Shown: positions 1-9,183, counted from the stretch's first letter. The stretch: 64,000 nt of DNA from Bacteroidales bacterium UBA3844 (GCA_002392915.1 DGHQ01000002.1:25201-89200); one strand, 5' to 3'. Notes: generated by a model from the letters alone, not told the origin. Made by a program: numbers and translations.

Positions 1-2216
1 AAAGGAGGAATCTCAAGGATATCCGCTCTTTCAAAGTCGAGAATTCCATTCTGAGCATACTTGTCAAGAAGAGATTCAAGCACTTCTCTTGCTTTGCCCT
101 CATACTTGCCGAAATAGTTTCTTTTCTTTACGTTGTTGGCTCTCTCTTTGCGAGTGAGTGGTTTCTGATCGAACGCCACATGGCAGATGACATCAAAAAT
201 ATCTGCATCCTTCAACGCCTCATTCTTCTCCCTTACCGCATCAATAAGTATGGCATACTCTTTCAACTCGTCAAGCACTGCCTGCTTGCGTTCAGCCTCA
301 GACCATATTTTGATGAAAGAATCCAAGTTTTCAAATCGACCTCTCAATTTGTTTCTAGCAAAAGTTCTGACGGATTCCGTCTTCATCGTCTTGCCATCCT
401 CTCCAAGCACGCTTACAAACTCATGCTCGATATTTATCTCTTTTCCTTCGACGAGATATTTCATTTTCTCTTCCCTCACCATACTTGGCTCATCATCCGA
501 ATCATCATGAAATTTGTATTCTTTACAGTCGCGTTTCATAGGAGGTTCTGGATCTCCGTCAAAATCAGGATCCTTGAATTTAGCAGTCGCATTGCGGAAG
601 TCTAGGATTTCCAGATGCCATTTGCCTTTATCTTTTCGAAGACGTGTGCCACGACCGATAATCTGCTTAAACTCCGTCATGGATCCGATCTCCTTATCAA
701 TGACGATGAGACCGCAAGTTTTGCAATCGACTCCAGTCGACAACATTTCAGAAGTGGTGACGACAACCGGATATGGCTCATCCACACTGATAAAATTATC
801 CAACTGTTTCTTCCCCTCTTTATCTTCTCCCACAATGCGAGTCACATAGTAAGGATTCTTCTTACACATGTCTGAATTCAAGTCGACAAGCAACGAACGC
901 ATTTCTGCAGCCTCCTCAATATCAGAGCAAAACACAATTGTCTTTGTCATCCTGCCTATATCGCAAAGCATCTTAGTAATTCGTCTTGCCACGACTTGCC
1001 TACGTAGTTTGATAGCCAAGTCTCTTCCAAAGTTTTGACGTTGGAAAAGTTTCTGAGTAATCTCTTTACCAAACAAATCCACCTCTCCTTCCTCAGGAGC
1101 CCAACCTTGCAAGTCGACATTAATGAAATCGTTGGTCACTCTATACGGAGCCAAGAAACCATCGTTGATTCCTTGTAATAGAGAATAAGTGTAGACAGGT
1201 TCACCAAAGTATTCGAGATTATTAGCATCACTGTCGACTTTTGGTGTAGCTGTCAGTCCAATCTGTGTTGCGCTCTCAAAATATTCAAGGATTTTTCTCC
1301 ACGCAGAATCCTCTTTTGCACTTCCTCTATGACACTCATCCACAATGATAAGGTCGAAGAAATCAGGTTTTACTTCAAGAAATGGATCAGGATCACCTTC
1401 TTTTCCTACCAGTTGATGGTATAGAGCCATATAGATTTCATAGGAAGAATCAATCTTATCCACCCCTTCTCCTACGCTCTTTACTTTTGTCATCACCTTC
1501 TTAAAAGGTTTGAAATCCTGAGCCATTGTCTGATCGATTAGAATGTTTCGATCCGCGAGATAAAGAATCTTTCTCTTGGCACCACTCTGGCGAAGTCTGT
1601 GAATAATTTGGAATGCAGTGAATGTTTTTCCTGTTCCTGTTGCCATCACCACAAGCACACGTTGTTGGCCTTTTGCAATAGCCTCAACAGTACGGTCTAC
1701 AGCAATACGTTGGTAGTATCGAGGCTCATGGCTATATGCATCGTAATAGAATGGAGTCTCTACAATTTTCTGCTCTTCAGGAGTATAGTTTTTAAAAGTG
1801 AGGTATCTGTTGTAAAGTTCTTCTTCAGTTGGGAACTCGTCCAATTTAAGTTCACGTTCCTTACCAGTAGTTAAATCGTGTTCCAAAAAAGCGTCACCAT
1901 TTGAAGAATATGCGAATTGAAGATCAAGAATCAGAGCATAGTCGATAGCCTGTTGTATTCCAGCACCTACCGAATGCTTATTATCTTTCGCCTCAACAAC
2001 AGCGATAGGCCTATTGTTATGATAAAGCAAATAATCAGCCTTTTTACCTTCCGCAGTGGAATGTTGGCTACCAGCAATAACAACACGACCATCCGTGAAG
2101 TAGTATTCCTCACGCATGTTCTGTCCAGTTTCCCAGCCCTTGTTTTTTAATGCTGGAGAAATGTATAGTGTTCGTATTTCTTGCTCTTTTAAATCCTTTT
2201 TGTTCGCTATACTCAT
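1..2216 (-). CDS. hsdR: Type I restriction endonuclease subunit R (HsdR), 3' end beyond the window
   Basis: This is the motor and nuclease subunit of a type I restriction-modification complex, which translocates DNA and cuts unmodified DNA. About 738 codons are visible and the frame runs open off the left edge. An N-terminal nuclease domain has the PD-(D/E)xK pattern (D61, then VVEAK with E75 and K77). Helicase motifs follow: Walker A ATGTGKT near residues 192-198, DECH near 293-296, LTATP near 321-325, and QIIGRGTRLR further on. The visible C-terminal part (NYFGKYEGKAREVLESLL) resembles the EcoEI-type R C-terminal domain. The ATG at 2216 is chosen because an in-frame TAA lies four codons upstream. 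The hsdM and hsdS partners are not in the window and could lie to the left, downstream of this gene. Family assignment is very secure; completeness is unknown. Confidence 0.95.
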   Translation of the reverse strand, partial: MSIANKKDLKEQEIRTLYISPALKNKGWETGQNMREEYYFTDGRVVIAGSQHSTAEGKKADYLLYHNNRPIAVVEAKDNKHSVGAGIQQAIDYALILDLQFAYSSNGDAFLEHDLTTGKERELKLDEFPTEEELYNRYLTFKNYTPEEQKIVETPFYYDAYSHEPRYYQRIAVDRTVEAIAKGQQRVLVVMATGTGKTFTAFQIIHRLRQSGAKRKILYLADRNILIDQTMAQDFKPFKKVMTKVKSVGEGVDKIDSSYEIYMALYHQLVGKEGDPDPFLEVKPDFFDLIIVDECHRGSAKEDSAWRKILEYFESATQIGLTATPKVDSDANNLEYFGEPVYTYSLLQGINDGFLAPYRVTNDFINVDLQGWAPEEGEVDLFGKEITQKLFQRQNFGRDLAIKLRRQVVARRITKMLCDIGRMTKTIVFCSDIEEAAEMRSLLVDLNSDMCKKNPYYVTRIVGEDKEGKKQLDNFISVDEPYPVVVTTSEMLSTGVDCKTCGLIVIDKEIGSMTEFKQIIGRGTRLRKDKGKWHLEILDFRNATAKFKDPDFDGDPEPPMKRDCKEYKFHDDSDDEPSMVREEKMKYLVEGKEINIEHEFVSVLGEDGKTMKTESVRTFARNKLRGRFENLDSFIKIWSEAERKQAVLDELKEYAILIDAVREKNEALKDADIFDVICHVAFDQKPLTRKERANNVKKRNYFGKYEGKAREVLESLLDKYAQNGILDFERADILEIPP

Positions 2217-2428
2217 AGGCGAAGGGTTTTATGGTATTCAAAAAACCGTCGTTCTCATTCACTTCAAAAAAATCACGAAATGAGGATACGGTCATTTTCA
2301 TCATCAGTTGTATGTTAGTCGATTACAAAGATAAACAAAACTGACAAATGTCACCATGGTGTTGCTGATAAATAATAAATTGAAATATCTGATAATCTCA
2401 TAAAATCTACTTTGATTAATATAATACT

Positions 2429-2462
2429 ATTGCGGGTAGGTTTGAAATCTGCCCCTACAATC
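2429..2462. repeat. Short hairpin-forming intergenic repeat, copy 1
   Basis: A 34-bp segment contains GGGTAGGTTTGAAATCTGCCC, an imperfect palindrome, framed by ATTGC and TACAATC. A near-identical copy lies at 23765-23798, and a weaker relative at about 35594-35628. It lies in the 469-bp gene-free stretch between hsdR and the TetR gene. Function is unknown; it looks like a dispersed intergenic repeat. Confidence 0.6.
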
Positions 2463-2522
2463 ATGGAATTGAATGAACTATCTATTTAACGTCAATTCGA
2501 TGATTTGAATATTACTATATAT

Positions 2523-2584
2523 CCCCTAACGGGGAATATCCGTCACCGTCATTATATCTACCGATATAAAACGCCTAACGGCGT
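2523..2584. repeat. Pair of small hairpins with identical TAAC loops
   Basis: Two GC-rich stem-loops, CCCC-TAAC-GGGG (2523-2534) and ACGCC-TAAC-GGCGT (2571-2584), stand about 36 bp apart in otherwise AT-rich intergenic DNA. Neither is followed by a U tract, so they are not obvious terminators. The remainder of 2217-2620 shows no gene. Confidence 0.5.
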
Positions 2585-2625
2585 AATTGGGGTTGCATCA
2601 TTGATCTTCGAACTCCCATTAACGC

Positions 2626-2655
2626 AAAAAAGACGGAGATGCCTCCGTCTTTTTC
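2626..2655 (-). terminator. Rho-independent terminator downstream of the TetR gene
   Basis: The stem is AAGACGGAG / CTCCGTCTT with a 4-base loop and A/T runs on both sides. It lies about 30 bases past the TetR stop codon and could work in both directions. Confidence 0.8.
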
Positions 2656-2685
2656 ATTATCAATAGATTTTAATCTTTTACAATC

Positions 2686-3264
2686 TCATTTGCTCTCAAA
2701 TCCTTTTCTAAGGAAATCCAAAAGCAGATTTTTCTTTTTCGCTATCTCCAACGCAAATTCGCCACGGATATATGGCAATTCCATTCCCTTCAACGCACTT
2801 TGCAACACCAATGCCGCAAATGCAGGGTCTGGCACGTCCATCGTCCCGGCTGCCTTTCCCTCCTCCAACAACAATCGTAGATAGTTTCGCTCACTGAAAT
2901 CCAAACGTCTTCTCACTCGCTCCACCAAATTCTGATTCTGGAAAAACTCTGCAGTCAGGCCTCCATTTCTAATCACAATATCCCGCACTGCATCCAGACG
3001 GACGTAGATATAATCCGTCAGTCTCTCCATCGGCGATTTCGCAGGATTTGTCAGCAATTGCTTCAAATAATCACGTAGGGCAAGGGTCTCGGCACGGATC
3101 ACAGCGTAGAACACCTCGTCCTTATTCTTGAAATAAGTGTAAAGTGTACGACGACCTTTGTTCGCCGCATTGGCAATGTCGTTCATCGATGTGTTTGCAT
3201 AACCTTTGGTCGCAAACAACGTACGAGCCACATCAATCAATACATCCTTAGTATCCAAAACCAT
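2686..3264 (-). CDS. TetR/AcrR family transcriptional regulator (orphan)
   Basis: A 192-residue repressor-type protein. The N-terminal TetR helix-turn-helix is clear at about residues 10-56 (LFATKGYANTSMNDIANAAN followed by KGRRTLYTYFKNKDEVFYAV). The C-terminal two thirds is the helical ligand-binding and dimerisation region, which is not diagnostic. It starts at an ATG and is followed by a terminator, so it is probably monocistronic. TetR regulators often control an adjacent efflux operon, but no transporter lies next to it here; the neighbours are hsdR and rsmE, so its target and ligand are unknown. Confidence 0.9.
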   Translation of the reverse strand: MVLDTKDVLIDVARTLFATKGYANTSMNDIANAANKGRRTLYTYFKNKDEVFYAVIRAETLALRDYLKQLLTNPAKSPMERLTDYIYVRLDAVRDIVIRNGGLTAEFFQNQNLVERVRRRLDFSERNYLRLLLEEGKAAGTMDVPDPAFAALVLQSALKGMELPYIRGEFALEIAKKKNLLLDFLRKGFESK

Positions 3265-3360
3265 TTCCCTCTGATTAGTAGTTAGTATTTCAATTCCTAG
3301 AAACTGTTTGATTTTGTTCTCTAAATTTAATAATCAAAACTAAGAGAACTTAATTTATAA

Positions 3361-3423
3361 TGCTCGTTCTTGCGAACTTGCAGAAGATAATGGGGTTAGG
3401 ACGTTCCATCCTTAACAATCCTC
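3361..3423 (+). repeat. Dispersed palindromic repeat (GTTAGG...TTAACAATCCTC family), diverged copy
   Basis: The segment runs from TGCTCGTTCTTGCGA to CTTAACAATCCTC and matches, with mismatches, copies at 17032-17060, 17132-17189, 26532-26592, 27818-27878 and 33246-33317. It sits between rsmE and the TetR gene, just past the 3' end of rsmE. Confidence 0.65.
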
Positions 3424-3453
3424 AAATATATTTTTACAGTTTCTATATATGAT

Positions 3454-4164
3454 TTATTTAGCCATATCGTTTAATAAGACGACGGTGTGCACGGCAACAA
3501 CACCTGCAGTCTCTGTGCGAAGTCTGCTCTGCCCCATCAACACTGGCTCAAATCCATATTTCAATGATTCTTTCAGTTCAGCCGGACTGAAATCTCCTTC
3601 TGGTCCGATCAGCACAACGACGTCGGAACCAGGTTTGTACGACGAAGACAAATCCGTCCGTTCTGAATCAGACATACAATGAGCTATGAATTTCTGCGTC
3701 TCCTTGCATTTAGAGACAAAAGAAAGCATACTCACCGGTTCGTTGACGACCGGCAAGTATGCTTTTTTAGATTGTTTCATCGCCGAAACAGCGATCTTAT
3801 CCAAGCGATCCTTCTTCACGATTTTTCGTTCGGAATGCTCGCATATAATCGGAGTTATCTCATCTATGCCGATCTCTGTGGCTTTCTCAACAAACCACTC
3901 CAACCTCTCGATATTCTTCGTGGGAGCGATCGCAATATGTAGATGGTAGGGACGTTTCTCAAATTCTGAAAAAGACTCTACTATCTCCACCCCGCAACGC
4001 TTATGATTGGGATCAGAAATTCTCGCTTCATAATACCCTCCCTTGCCGTCGACAATCTGCAATGAGTCTCCTGCTTTCATTCTCAACACTTTGATGGCAT
4101 GATTGGATTCGTCCTCATCAAGCTTAAATGTCGAAAGAATATCGGGTGCGTAAAATAAAGCCAT
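3454..4164 (-). CDS. rsmE: 16S rRNA (uracil-1498-N3)-methyltransferase RsmE
   Basis: RsmE methylates N3 of U1498 in 16S rRNA using SAM. The 236-residue length fits the family. The N-terminal PUA-like part includes HAIKVLRMKAGD. The C-terminal SPOUT knot carries LIGPEGDFSPAEL and LRTETAG; the usual GPEGG is GPEGD here. It is the last gene of a minus-strand run, 22 bases after folD, and is probably co-transcribed with it. Confidence 0.95.
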   Translation of the reverse strand: MALFYAPDILSTFKLDEDESNHAIKVLRMKAGDSLQIVDGKGGYYEARISDPNHKRCGVEIVESFSEFEKRPYHLHIAIAPTKNIERLEWFVEKATEIGIDEITPIICEHSERKIVKKDRLDKIAVSAMKQSKKAYLPVVNEPVSMLSFVSKCKETQKFIAHCMSDSERTDLSSSYKPGSDVVVLIGPEGDFSPAELKESLKYGFEPVLMGQSRLRTETAGVVAVHTVVLLNDMAK

Positions 4165-4186
4165 AGATGTTATAGATTAATTACAA

Positions 4187-5068
4187 TTACTTGTAAATTG
4201 CCTTCTTTCCTGCAAGAAGAGTGTTCTTCATCAAAGAGCAGATAGTCATCGGTCCGACACCGCCCGGCACTGGAGTGATGAAGCTGCACTTAGGAGCAAC
4301 GTTCTCAAAATCAACGTCTCCAGTCAACTTGAATCCAGACTTAGTCTGAGTGCTTGGCACACGAGTTGTGCCGACGTCGATGATCACAGCACCGTCTTTC
4401 ACCATATCAGCAGTCAAGAACTTAGGTGAACCCAAAGCTGCAATGATGATATCAGCCTGAAGAGTGATCTCCTTTAGATTCTTAGTATGGCTGTGGCAAA
4501 CTGTCACTGTAGCGTCGCCAGGGAATGCCTTCTGCATCATCAAAGACGCTACTGGCTTACCCACGATATTACTACGTCCGATCACCACACAATGTTTTCC
4601 GCTTGTCTCAATGTTGTAGCGTTTCAAAAGCTCCATGATTCCAGCTGGAGTGGCTGAAACGAATGCAGGCAAACCGATGCTTGTACGACCCACATTGATT
4701 GGGTGGAATCCATCCACATCCTTATGATAGTCGATTGCCTCGATCACCTTCTGCTCTGAGATATGCTTTGGCAATGGAAGCTGGACAATAAATCCGTCTA
4801 CATCAGGATCCTCGTTGAGCATCTTGATCTGCTCTAGAAGCTGCTCCTCTGTAATATCACTTTCAAAACTTAGTCTTGTAGATTTGAAACCACACTGCTC
4901 ACAAGCCTTCACCTTGCTTGCAACATAAGTCTCACTACCACCGTCGTGACCAACAATAATCACAGCCAAATGAGGAGTCTTTCCTCCATTTTTCTTGATC
5001 TCTGCGACCTCCGCTGCAATTTCTTGTTTAATCTGGTCAGCAACTGCTTTTCCGTCAATTAACTGCAT
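4187..5068 (-). CDS. folD: Bifunctional methylenetetrahydrofolate dehydrogenase/cyclohydrolase FolD
   Basis: FolD interconverts 5,10-methylene-THF, 5,10-methenyl-THF and 10-formyl-THF, supplying C1 units for purines and formyl-Met. The 293-residue protein has the family motifs: ETYVASKVKACEQCG with the catalytic Lys, DGFIVQLPLPKHI, VIGRSNIVGKPVA for NADP binding, and PVPGGVGPMT near the C-terminus. It lies between ffh and rsmE with short gaps of 29 and 22 bases, suggesting one transcript. Confidence 0.97.
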   Translation of the reverse strand: MQLIDGKAVADQIKQEIAAEVAEIKKNGGKTPHLAVIIVGHDGGSETYVASKVKACEQCGFKSTRLSFESDITEEQLLEQIKMLNEDPDVDGFIVQLPLPKHISEQKVIEAIDYHKDVDGFHPINVGRTSIGLPAFVSATPAGIMELLKRYNIETSGKHCVVIGRSNIVGKPVASLMMQKAFPGDATVTVCHSHTKNLKEITLQADIIIAALGSPKFLTADMVKDGAVIIDVGTTRVPSTQTKSGFKLTGDVDFENVAPKCSFITPVPGGVGPMTICSLMKNTLLAGKKAIYK

Positions 5069-5097
5069 AGTATATATGTGTCTAATTATCTACAAAT

Positions 5098-6411
5098 TTA
5101 TCTTCCGAATGGCAATTTGCCCTTATGCTGAGTCACCATTCTCATCATTTTCTTAGTGTCCTCAAACTGCTTTAGCAATCTGTTGACATCCTGCAATGAT
5201 GAGCCACTACCCTTAGCTATTCTCTGGCGACGTGAACCGTCGATGATGCTTGGGTTGGAACGCTCTTTCGGAGTCATTGAATAGATGATTGCCTCAATAC
5301 CCTTGAATGCGTCATCCTTGATGTCGATATCCTTGATTGCCTTGCCTACTCCTGGGATCATAGACGCCAACTCTTTCAAGTTACCCATCTTCTTGATCTG
5401 ATTGATCTGGCTCAAGAAATCGTTGAAATCGAAATTATTCTTCTTGATCTTCTCCTGAAGTTTGAGTGCCTCCTTCTCATCGATCGCTTTCTGTGCTCTG
5501 TCGACGAGGGAAACGATATCACCCATACCCAAGATACGTCCGGCCATACGGTTTGGATGGAACACGTCGATCGCATCAAGTTTCTCACCAGTACCAATAA
5601 ACTTGATTGGTTTGTCGACAACCTGGCGGATAGACAATGCTGCACCACCACGAGTATCACCATCCAACTTTGTAAGCACAACTCCGTCGAAATCCAAACG
5701 GTCGTTGAACTCTTTAGCTGTGTTGACAGCATCCTGACCTGTCATTGAATCGACAACGAACAGAGTCTCCTGCGGTTTGATTGCATCTTTGATAGCGGCG
5801 ATCTCCGTCATCATCTGCTCATCGATAGCCAAACGTCCGGCTGTATCGACGATGACAACATCACAGCTGTTTGCTTTTGCCTCAGCAACCGCATGCATTG
5901 CGATTTCAACAGCGTTTTTATTGTCTGGCTCACTATATACAGGCACACCGATCTGCTCACCAAGCACCTTCAACTGGTCGATAGCGGCAGGACGGTAGAT
6001 ATCACATGCAGCAAGAAGAGGACGTTTGTTCTTCTCTTTCTTAAGCATGTTGGCAAGTTTTCCTGAGAATGTTGTCTTACCTGAACCCTGCAAACCAGAC
6101 ATCAAAATGATAGCAGGATTTCCCTTGATGTTGATATCAGTAGCGACGCTACCCATCAACTCCACCAACTCGTCGTGGACAATCTTGACCATCATCTCTC
6201 CCGGTTTGACGGCTGTAAGCACGTTCTGACCAAGAGCCTTCTCCTTCACTGTGTCTGTGAAAGTCTTTGCGATTTTATAGTTTACATCGGCCTCCAACAA
6301 TGCCTTGCGGACATCCTTCAGAGTCTCAGCAACATTGATCTCGGTGATTTTACCCTCACCCTTTAATATCTTGAACGACCTTTCGAGTCTTTCACCTAAA
6401 CTTTCGAACAT
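5098..6411 (-). CDS. ffh: Signal recognition particle protein Ffh (SRP54)
   Basis: This GTPase binds signal sequences and 4.5S RNA and delivers ribosomes to FtsY at the inner membrane. The N domain (residues 1-95) is followed by the G domain with LQGSGKTT (G1), DTAGRL and TKLDGD. The Met-rich M domain begins near MGDIVSLVDRAQKAI and ends with GSGSSLQDVNRLLKQF and KMMRMV. The length of 437 is normal. It follows rny by 33 bases. No 4.5S RNA gene was recognised nearby. Confidence 0.97.
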   Translation of the reverse strand: MFESLGERLERSFKILKGEGKITEINVAETLKDVRKALLEADVNYKIAKTFTDTVKEKALGQNVLTAVKPGEMMVKIVHDELVELMGSVATDINIKGNPAIILMSGLQGSGKTTFSGKLANMLKKEKNKRPLLAACDIYRPAAIDQLKVLGEQIGVPVYSEPDNKNAVEIAMHAVAEAKANSCDVVIVDTAGRLAIDEQMMTEIAAIKDAIKPQETLFVVDSMTGQDAVNTAKEFNDRLDFDGVVLTKLDGDTRGGAALSIRQVVDKPIKFIGTGEKLDAIDVFHPNRMAGRILGMGDIVSLVDRAQKAIDEKEALKLQEKIKKNNFDFNDFLSQINQIKKMGNLKELASMIPGVGKAIKDIDIKDDAFKGIEAIIYSMTPKERSNPSIIDGSRRQRIAKGSGSSLQDVNRLLKQFEDTKKMMRMVTQHKGKLPFGR

Positions 6412-6444
6412 AATATGTATTCAGTTTACTTGATTTCCATTTGA

Positions 6445-7989
6445 TTACTTAGCAAAACTTACCGCGCGTGTCTCTCTGATGACTGTGATCTTAACCTGAC
6501 CTGGATAAGTCATCTCATCCTGGATCTTCTTTGCGATTTCTGCCGACAATGTTTCAGTCTGCTTGTCGTCGATCTTATCAGCACCTACGATTACACGCAA
6601 CTCACGACCAGCCTGGATAGCGTATGTCTTGATAACTCCAGGGTAAGACAATGGAAGTTTCTCCAAATCATTCAATCTCTTGATGTAAGCCTCGACGATC
6701 TCACGACGTGCACCTGGACGAGCTCCACTGATTGCGTCACAAGCCTGAACGATTGGAGCAAGCAACGTCTCCATTTCAATCTCATCGTGGTGAGCTCCGA
6801 TAGCATTGCAGATTTCTGGTTTTTCCTTATACTTCTCAGCTATCTTCATACCAAGGATTGCGTGTGGCAATTCTGGCTCCTCATCCGAAACCTTACCAAT
6901 ATCGTGAAGCAAACCTGCACGTTTAGCCTTCTTTGAATTCAAACCAAGTTCGGATGCCATCACAGCACAAAGATTAGCAGTCTCACGTGCGTGCTGCAAC
7001 AAATTCTGTCCGTATGAAGAACGGTATTTCATCTTACCGATCAAACGGATCAAATCAGCATGTAGTCCATGGACACCAAGGTCGATAGTCGTACGGCGAC
7101 CAGTCTCAACGATCTCCTCCTCTACCTGCTTCTTAACCTTGGCAACGACCTCCTCGATACGAGCTGGGTGGATACGTCCGTCAGTCACCAACTGATGTAA
7201 CGCTAGACGGGCGATCTCACGTCTTACCGGATCGAATGAAGAAAGGACGATTGCCTCTGGAGTGTCATCAACAATGATTTCCACACCTGTAGCAGCCTCC
7301 AAAGCACGGATATTTCTACCCTCACGACCGATGATTCTACCCTTCACCTCGTCACTGTCGATATTGAAAACAGTCACTGAATTTTCGATTGCAGCCTCAG
7401 AAGCGACTCTCTGGATTGTCTGGATGACAATCTTCTTAGCCTCCTTATTGGCGTTCATCTTAGCCTCTTCCATGATATCGTTGACGTAGCTCATCGCATT
7501 TGTACGAGCCTCATCCTTTAACGAATTGATCAGCTGCTCCTTAGCTTCTGCGGCAGACAAGCCAGAGATTGTCTCCAACTGCTCCTGCTGACGTAAGATG
7601 ACCTTATCCAACTCACGACGCTGATCCTCGACCACCTGTTTCTGCTTATCTAAAGCCTCACGTGATTGGTCGGCACTCTGCTTTGCACGCTGCAACTCGC
7701 TCTGCTGACGAGCCAACTGCTCCTCACGCTGTTTTGCGCGCTGCTCAGCCTGAACTAACTTTTGATTTCGCTGATTGACCTGAGTTTCAAACTCACTCTT
7801 GTACTTGTTGTACTTTTCACGAGCCTCTAGATTTTTCTTTTCAAAAATCACTTTAGCCTCGTCCTCAGCCTTTTTGACGATATCCTCTGCACGGGATTTT
7901 AAAAGCGTATTGTTGATTACAAAAGCTATGGCAGCACCTATTGCCAAAGCCACAATCGCCACAATTACAATAATCAATATATTATCCAT
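6445..7989 (-). CDS. rny: Ribonuclease Y
   Basis: A membrane-anchored endoribonuclease that starts mRNA decay. The 514-residue protein has an N-terminal transmembrane helix (residues 3-27), a long Gln/Glu/Lys-rich coiled coil (about 30-170), a KH domain with GRIIGREGRNIRALEAATG, and an HD domain with HARETANLC and LLHDIGKV. It ends in AKKIQDEMTYPGQVKITVIR, typical of the family. It lies 79 bases after zapA and 33 before ffh. Those 79 bases hold nothing recognisable. Confidence 0.97.
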   Translation of the reverse strand: MDNILIIVIVAIVALAIGAAIAFVINNTLLKSRAEDIVKKAEDEAKVIFEKKNLEAREKYNKYKSEFETQVNQRNQKLVQAEQRAKQREEQLARQQSELQRAKQSADQSREALDKQKQVVEDQRRELDKVILRQQEQLETISGLSAAEAKEQLINSLKDEARTNAMSYVNDIMEEAKMNANKEAKKIVIQTIQRVASEAAIENSVTVFNIDSDEVKGRIIGREGRNIRALEAATGVEIIVDDTPEAIVLSSFDPVRREIARLALHQLVTDGRIHPARIEEVVAKVKKQVEEEIVETGRRTTIDLGVHGLHADLIRLIGKMKYRSSYGQNLLQHARETANLCAVMASELGLNSKKAKRAGLLHDIGKVSDEEPELPHAILGMKIAEKYKEKPEICNAIGAHHDEIEMETLLAPIVQACDAISGARPGARREIVEAYIKRLNDLEKLPLSYPGVIKTYAIQAGRELRVIVGADKIDDKQTETLSAEIAKKIQDEMTYPGQVKITVIRETRAVSFAK

Positions 7990-8068
7990 TATTCTTAATT
8001 AAATTCATTTCTCTAAGCCAAAATTCTCATTTTGAGTTGCGACGAAATGATCTTTAAGGGTTTGGTAA

Positions 8069-8353
8069 TCAGCTGTGTTTCAATAACACAACATCTAAAT
8101 CAGAGTGTAGTTTATCCAAATTTTCCTCTAATTCTCTATCTGCGCCAATCTTCATCAACTTCGACACAGTAGCATCAATCAAAGCAAATCTCATAGCAGT
8201 CTCAATAGTCATATTCTTACTTTTGGACTGATATGCAATCAATTTTTTTTCTATTTCCTCTGCAGCCTCACGAAAATAATGCTCATTCCTAGGATCTACT
8301 TTAAGCTTTATTGTTCCGTTTGCAACATGTAAAGTAATTTCAATTTTATCCAT
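8069..8353 (-). CDS. zapA: Cell division protein ZapA
   Basis: ZapA binds and bundles FtsZ protofilaments at the division ring. The 94 residues match the family: a beta-rich N-terminus (EITLHVANGTIKLKVDP), REAAEEIEKKLIAYQ, then MRFALIDATVSKLMKI and a C-terminal helix for tetramerisation. Its ATG overlaps the stop codon of the preceding coiled-coil ORF by one base (TAATG), implying translational coupling. Confidence 0.88.
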   Translation of the reverse strand: MDKIEITLHVANGTIKLKVDPRNEHYFREAAEEIEKKLIAYQSKSKNMTIETAMRFALIDATVSKLMKIGADRELEENLDKLHSDLDVVLLKHS

Positions 8354-8670
8354 TACTTAATCAAGGAAATACATTTATCTATTTTTTTTACCATTAGCCT
8401 TAAACGATCTCTTTCAGCTTTAGCTTGTTCTTCGTTGAGATTCAATGACTTGACCAATTTCAAGTTGTCGTATTGGGATTGCAACATGTCTTTTTCAACT
8501 GTCAAATCACGCAATTTCATTTCGATTTCGCTAATTTTTGCATTCAATTCCTTGTTTTTTTCGACCTCTGCCTCAAATCTTTCTATCAAGACTTTCACTT
8601 TGGCCTCCAAGGATACAAATTTATCTTGCTGATTCCCCGTCATAACACCAAAATTGTTGCGAATATACAT
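8353..8670 (-). CDS. Small coiled-coil protein coupled to zapA
   Basis: Up to 105 residues. The first ATG is at 8670 and a second at 8643 (MTGNQQDKFVSLEAK) would give 96 residues; the second fits the start of the heptad pattern better. Nearly the whole protein is predicted coiled coil (LEAKVKVLIERFEAEVEKNK, then KISEIEMKLRDLTVEK), with no signal peptide or membrane helix. It overlaps zapA by one base. I do not recognise a named family. A ZapA partner role analogous to ZapB of gammaproteobacteria is an inference from size, shape and coupling only. Confidence 0.8.
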   Translation of the reverse strand: MYIRNNFGVMTGNQQDKFVSLEAKVKVLIERFEAEVEKNKELNAKISEIEMKLRDLTVEKDMLQSQYDNLKLVKSLNLNEEQAKAERDRLRLMVKKIDKCISLIK

Positions 8671-8736
8671 ATTTTTTTTGACAATTCACAATCATAAAGA
8701 AAATAATATGACTGAAATATGTAATTCACACAAAAA

Positions 8737-9183
8737 TCAGTACAACACCATATACGTTGCCTCTACTTCATAATCCATCTCATGATAGAAAAAGGATTTA
8801 TAATCATAAGGAGAATTAAAAAGTAATGCGGATGAATCTGGCTTATATTCAAATGATTCTCCATTTTCAAACTCTATAGTTATCCCATTAGGATATACAC
8901 TCTCCATCAACCACGGCATTTCATACTCTCTGCCGAATCCATAATCATCACTATATTGAATCACTAAAGCCTTCTCTCCACTTTTTATCATTATAGAATC
9001 TTCAGTAAAAATTAAAACACTTTCAAAACAATCAACATTTCCTACAGTCCCCTTAAAAATAATGTCTTGTGACGTTGAATTCTTTATATAAACGTCGACA
9101 TAAGTAGACTCACAGCTGACCAATACTAAAACAGTGACGACTGCCAAGATAATTCTTCCAAATAAATATTTTATGTCTGTCAT
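8737..9183 (-). CDS. Small putative lipoprotein
   Basis: 148 residues with a hydrophobic N-terminus ending in a lipobox-like VLVSC (cysteine about residue 24), so probably lipid-anchored after signal peptidase II cleavage. The mature part (STYVDVYIKNSTSQDIIFKG) is beta-rich and matches no family I recognise. It lies 8 bases after the next upstream gene and is likely in one operon with it. Export is fairly secure; function unknown. Confidence 0.75.
   Translation of the reverse strand: MTDIKYLFGRIILAVVTVLVLVSCESTYVDVYIKNSTSQDIIFKGTVGNVDCFESVLIFTEDSIMIKSGEKALVIQYSDDYGFGREYEMPWLMESVYPNGITIEFENGESFEYKPDSSALLFNSPYDYKSFFYHEMDYEVEATYMVLY

Noticed and set aside
180..875. Overlapping plus-strand ORFs opposite hsdR
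   Set aside because: They are antisense shadows; the minus strand carries continuous type I restriction motifs.
2110..2304. 64-codon minus-strand ORF starting upstream of hsdR
   Set aside because: It overlaps the start of hsdR in another frame; its second half only re-reads hsdR codons, and its first half shows no recognisable domain or ribosome-binding site.
7990..8068. Possible 6S RNA next to zapA, as in gammaproteobacteria
   Set aside because: The gap is only 79 bases and contains no long hairpin with an open central bubble.
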